From the NCBI GenBank assembly GCA_946625715.1, contig CAMOTK010000085.1, forward strand, positions 1 to 8,132: a stretch of 8,132 nt of DNA, given 5' to 3'. The notes under the pieces are model-generated. The model had not been told where the DNA came from, ran no database searches, and saw only the letters and a program-made list of their open reading frames with translations. A program made the position numbers and the translations under genes. This document shows, one piece after another, positions 7,201-8,132 of this stretch (its first letter is position 1; every line of letters starts with the position of its first letter). This stretch comes from an uncultured Prevotella sp. Lineage in GTDB: Bacteria > Bacteroidota > Bacteroidia > Bacteroidales > Bacteroidaceae.

Positions 7201-7553
7201 AGCCTGCCCGCGAGCTGGTGAAGAAAGGCTACGAGGTGTATGCTACCGGCGGCACAGCACGTTTCTTCAATGAGAACGGCGTGAAGGCAACGCCTGTTGC
7301 TTGGCCCGACGAAGACGGCGAGAACAAGGTGATGGACATGATAGCCGACCACCGCTTCGACCTGATTATCAACGTGCCGAAGAACCACACCAAACGCGAG
7401 CTGACCAACGGCTACCGCATACGCCGCGGTGCCATTGACCACAACATTCCGCTGATGACAAACGTGCGCCTGGCTAAGGCCTTCATCGAAGCCTTCACAG
7501 CCAAGCGCATGGAAGATATACAGATTAAGTCGTGGCAGGAGTACGACGCCTAA
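4290..7553 (+). CDS. carB: Carbamoyl-phosphate synthetase large subunit, CPS1/CAD-like
   Basis: Makes carbamoyl phosphate from bicarbonate, two ATP and ammonia (normally channelled from glutamine by CarA) for pyrimidine and arginine synthesis in the cytoplasm. It has 1087 residues, near the family norm of about 1070. The first ATP-grasp half (1-400) has VLVLGSGALKIGQAGEFDYS and EINARLSRSSALASKATGYP (295-314). An oligomerisation region covers about 400-560. The second half (574-940) has GSSVEFDWC (586-594), SVGGQIPNN, RPSYVLSG and IECNLRASRSFPFVSK (853-868). An MGS-like allosteric domain runs from about 955 to 1087, with YATGGTA, ATPVAWP and INVPKN. Many of these strings follow vertebrate CPS1 and CAD more closely than E. 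coli CarB. Start ATG 4290 has AAGGA at 4284-4288, only one base away. It has its own promoter and no carA in the window. Its stop overlaps the convergent nitrilase-family stop. Identity is certain; effector specificity is inferred. Confidence 0.97.
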   Translation: MTTKKLKKVLVLGSGALKIGQAGEFDYSGSQALKALREEGIKSVLVNPNIATIQTSEGIADKVYFQPVTPYFVTEIIKKERPDGILLAFGGQTALNCGTELYLNGTLSEYNVQVLGTSVEAIMNTEDRDLFVKKLDEIELKTPVSHAVENMDDALKAAREIGFPIMIRSAYALGGLGSGICPDEKAFTELAESAFTFAPQILVEESLKGWKEIEFECIRDANDHCFTVASMENFDPLGIHTGESIVVAPTCSLREEQVKMLQDITIRCVRHLNIVGECNIQFAFNAVTNDYRIIEINARLSRSSALASKATGYPLAFVAAKIALGYTLDQIGEMGTTSSAYAAPQLDYMICKIPRWDLTKFAGVSRLIGSSMKSVGEIMSIGRSFEEMIQKGLRMIGQGMHGFVGNDHTRFENLDYELQNPTDLRIFAIAQALEEGYTVERIEELTKIDIWFLERLKHIVDLKHELQKYDRLEDLPDDFLLEVKRCGFSDFQIARFVLKPQNGNMEKENLAVRRYRKQRGILPSVKRIPTVASEHPELTNYLYFTYTHVPAFGDAQGEQYQPSHDINYYQNDKSVVVLGSGAYRIGSSVEFDWCSVNAIQTARKLGYKSIMINYNPETVSTDYDMCDRLYFDELSLERVLDVIDLESPRGVIVSVGGQIPNNLAMKLHRQGVPVLGTSPVDIDRAENRDKFSAMLDKLGIDQPAWRALTSFDDIKEFVGEVGYPVLVRPSYVLSGAAMNVCYDDEELHRFLNMATEVSKEFPVVVSQFMQETKEIEFDAVADKGEVIEYAISEHIEYAGVHSGDATMVFPAQHIYYSTIRQIKHISRKIAQELNISGPFNIQFLAKNREVKVIECNLRASRSFPFVSKILKRNFIETATKIMLDAPYERPDKSEFDIDRIGVKASQFSFARLQNADPVLGVDMSSTGEVGCLGDDLNEALLNALIATGYKLPKKSVLISSGAAKGKVSLLEPARELVKKGYEVYATGGTARFFNENGVKATPVAWPDEDGENKVMDMIADHRFDLIINVPKNHTKRELTNGYRIRRGAIDHNIPLMTNVRLAKAFIEAFTAKRMEDIQIKSWQEYDA

Positions 7554-8132
7554 TCGCGATCGTCGAGTACGTGGTATTTCCTGCGCACGTAGTCTTGTTT
7601 TTCAAAGTCCAACTCTGTCGAGGCAGCCATTTCGCGGGCTGCCTCGCATTGTATCAGGGCGTCACCCTTCGAGTCGGCAACTAGGCTCTCACCCACGTAG
7701 CGGCACATGGGGTCGGTGCCTACTCGATTGACGCCCAAGAGATAGCACTGATTCTCAATAGCCCTTGCTCGGCAAAGCACACGGAAGGCTTGCTGCCGCG
7801 TGTCGGGCCAGTTGGCCACAACAATGATAGCATCGTACTCGCCCGCCCTTCCGTAGCGTGCCCACAGGGGGAAGCGCAGGTCGTAGCACACCAGCAGCAG
7901 GAAACGGCGCCCCTGCCACGTGGCCACCACTGGCTTGTCGCCAGCCACAAACGTGCGGTCTTCATGGCCATAGCCGAAAAGGTGGTGTTTGTCGTAATGC
8001 CATTCCTGCTCGGGCGTCACAAAGTAGTGGCGGTTGCGGCGGGTGCCGTCGGCGAGCCTCACAGCCAAGCTGCCACAAAGGGCACAGCCGCGTTCGCGTG
8101 CCGTGCGGCGCATCCATGCAAGGGCGAGCGAG
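7550..8132 (-). CDS. Nitrilase-family amidohydrolase (YafV/omega-amidase-like), 5'-truncated by window edge
   Basis: Carbon-nitrogen hydrolase, probably cytoplasmic, close in look to YafV/Nit2-type omega-amidases that hydrolyse alpha-ketoglutaramate and related amides. The frame is open to the window edge, so 193 residues are visible (beginning SLALAW) and perhaps 60-70 N-terminal residues are missing. The Met encoded at 8111-8113 is internal, inside the family's conserved helix, and not a start. Two of the three catalytic residues are seen: Lys in HYDKHHLF (codon 7988-7990) and Cys in LLLVCYDLRFP (codon 7886-7888); the catalytic Glu should lie beyond the edge. VANWPDTR, CRARAIENQCYLLGVNRVG and YVGESLVADSKGD also fit the family. 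It ends HVLDDRD with TAG at 7550-7552, overlapping the carB stop. The exact substrate is not decided by the sequence. Confidence 0.9.
   Translation of the reverse strand, partial: SLALAWMRRTARERGCALCGSLAVRLADGTRRNRHYFVTPEQEWHYDKHHLFGYGHEDRTFVAGDKPVVATWQGRRFLLLVCYDLRFPLWARYGRAGEYDAIIVVANWPDTRQQAFRVLCRARAIENQCYLLGVNRVGTDPMCRYVGESLVADSKGDALIQCEAAREMAASTELDFEKQDYVRRKYHVLDDRD

Noticed and set aside
4572..7442. Several long minus-strand open frames within carB (for example 4572-5102, 5541-5972, 6528-7028)
   Set aside because: They are antisense to a fully conserved enzyme, have no ribosome-binding or promoter signals, and arise from codon bias in a moderately GC-rich gene.
7550..8113. Amidase gene starting at the Met codon 8111-8113
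   Set aside because: The frame continues to the edge with SLALAW, and this Met sits inside the conserved helix before the GSL segment; the catalytic Glu would be missing, so the gene is truncated by the window.
1..8132. Mobile element, CRISPR, RNA gene or defence system
   Set aside because: No repeat array, inverted terminal repeats, transposase, integrase, tRNA-like fold or defence-family motif is visible; almost all of the window is housekeeping coding sequence.

Overview
The window looks like a chromosomal housekeeping segment from a Bacteroidales bacterium, probably Prevotella or a close relative. The main reason is the promoters: three sites carry the Bacteroidetes -7 motif TAnnTTTG, two of them with an upstream TTTG exactly 19 bp away. 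Exported proteins have short signal peptides (one ends GFA before Gln), and ribosome-binding sites are weak and A-rich. Genus assignment is inference.

Left part (1-2458, minus strand): three closely packed genes read leftward, a CstA-family carbon-starvation transporter, a small outer-membrane beta-barrel protein, and the N-terminal 155 residues of NadC (quinolinate phosphoribosyltransferase), cut by the window edge. Gaps are 10 and 12 bp, so they probably form one transcript from a promoter near 2492-2499.

Middle (2459-4207): a 108-bp divergent promoter region separates cstA from a rightward gene for an exported GHL10/DUF187-type glycosidase-like protein. It has a fibronectin-III-like domain and a C-terminal module resembling a type IX secretion sorting domain. 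Its start must be a TTG, because the promoter lies inside the longest open frame.

Right part (4208-8132): carB, the large subunit of carbamoyl-phosphate synthetase, is complete, has its own strong promoter and has no carA beside it. Its sequence is strikingly like eukaryotic CPS1/CAD, including the effector domain. Its stop codon overlaps that of a convergent, 5'-truncated nitrilase-family amidase (YafV/omega-amidase-like).

The genes serve separate metabolic jobs: NAD synthesis, peptide or pyruvate uptake, wall or glycan processing, carbamoyl phosphate for pyrimidines and arginine, and amide repair or hydrolysis. I see no mobile element, CRISPR array, RNA gene, phage gene or defence system, and no convincing undescribed multi-gene system. 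The points most worth a second look are the CPS1-like CarB effector site, the cstA-barrel-nadC cluster, and the possible type IX tail on the glycosidase-like protein.
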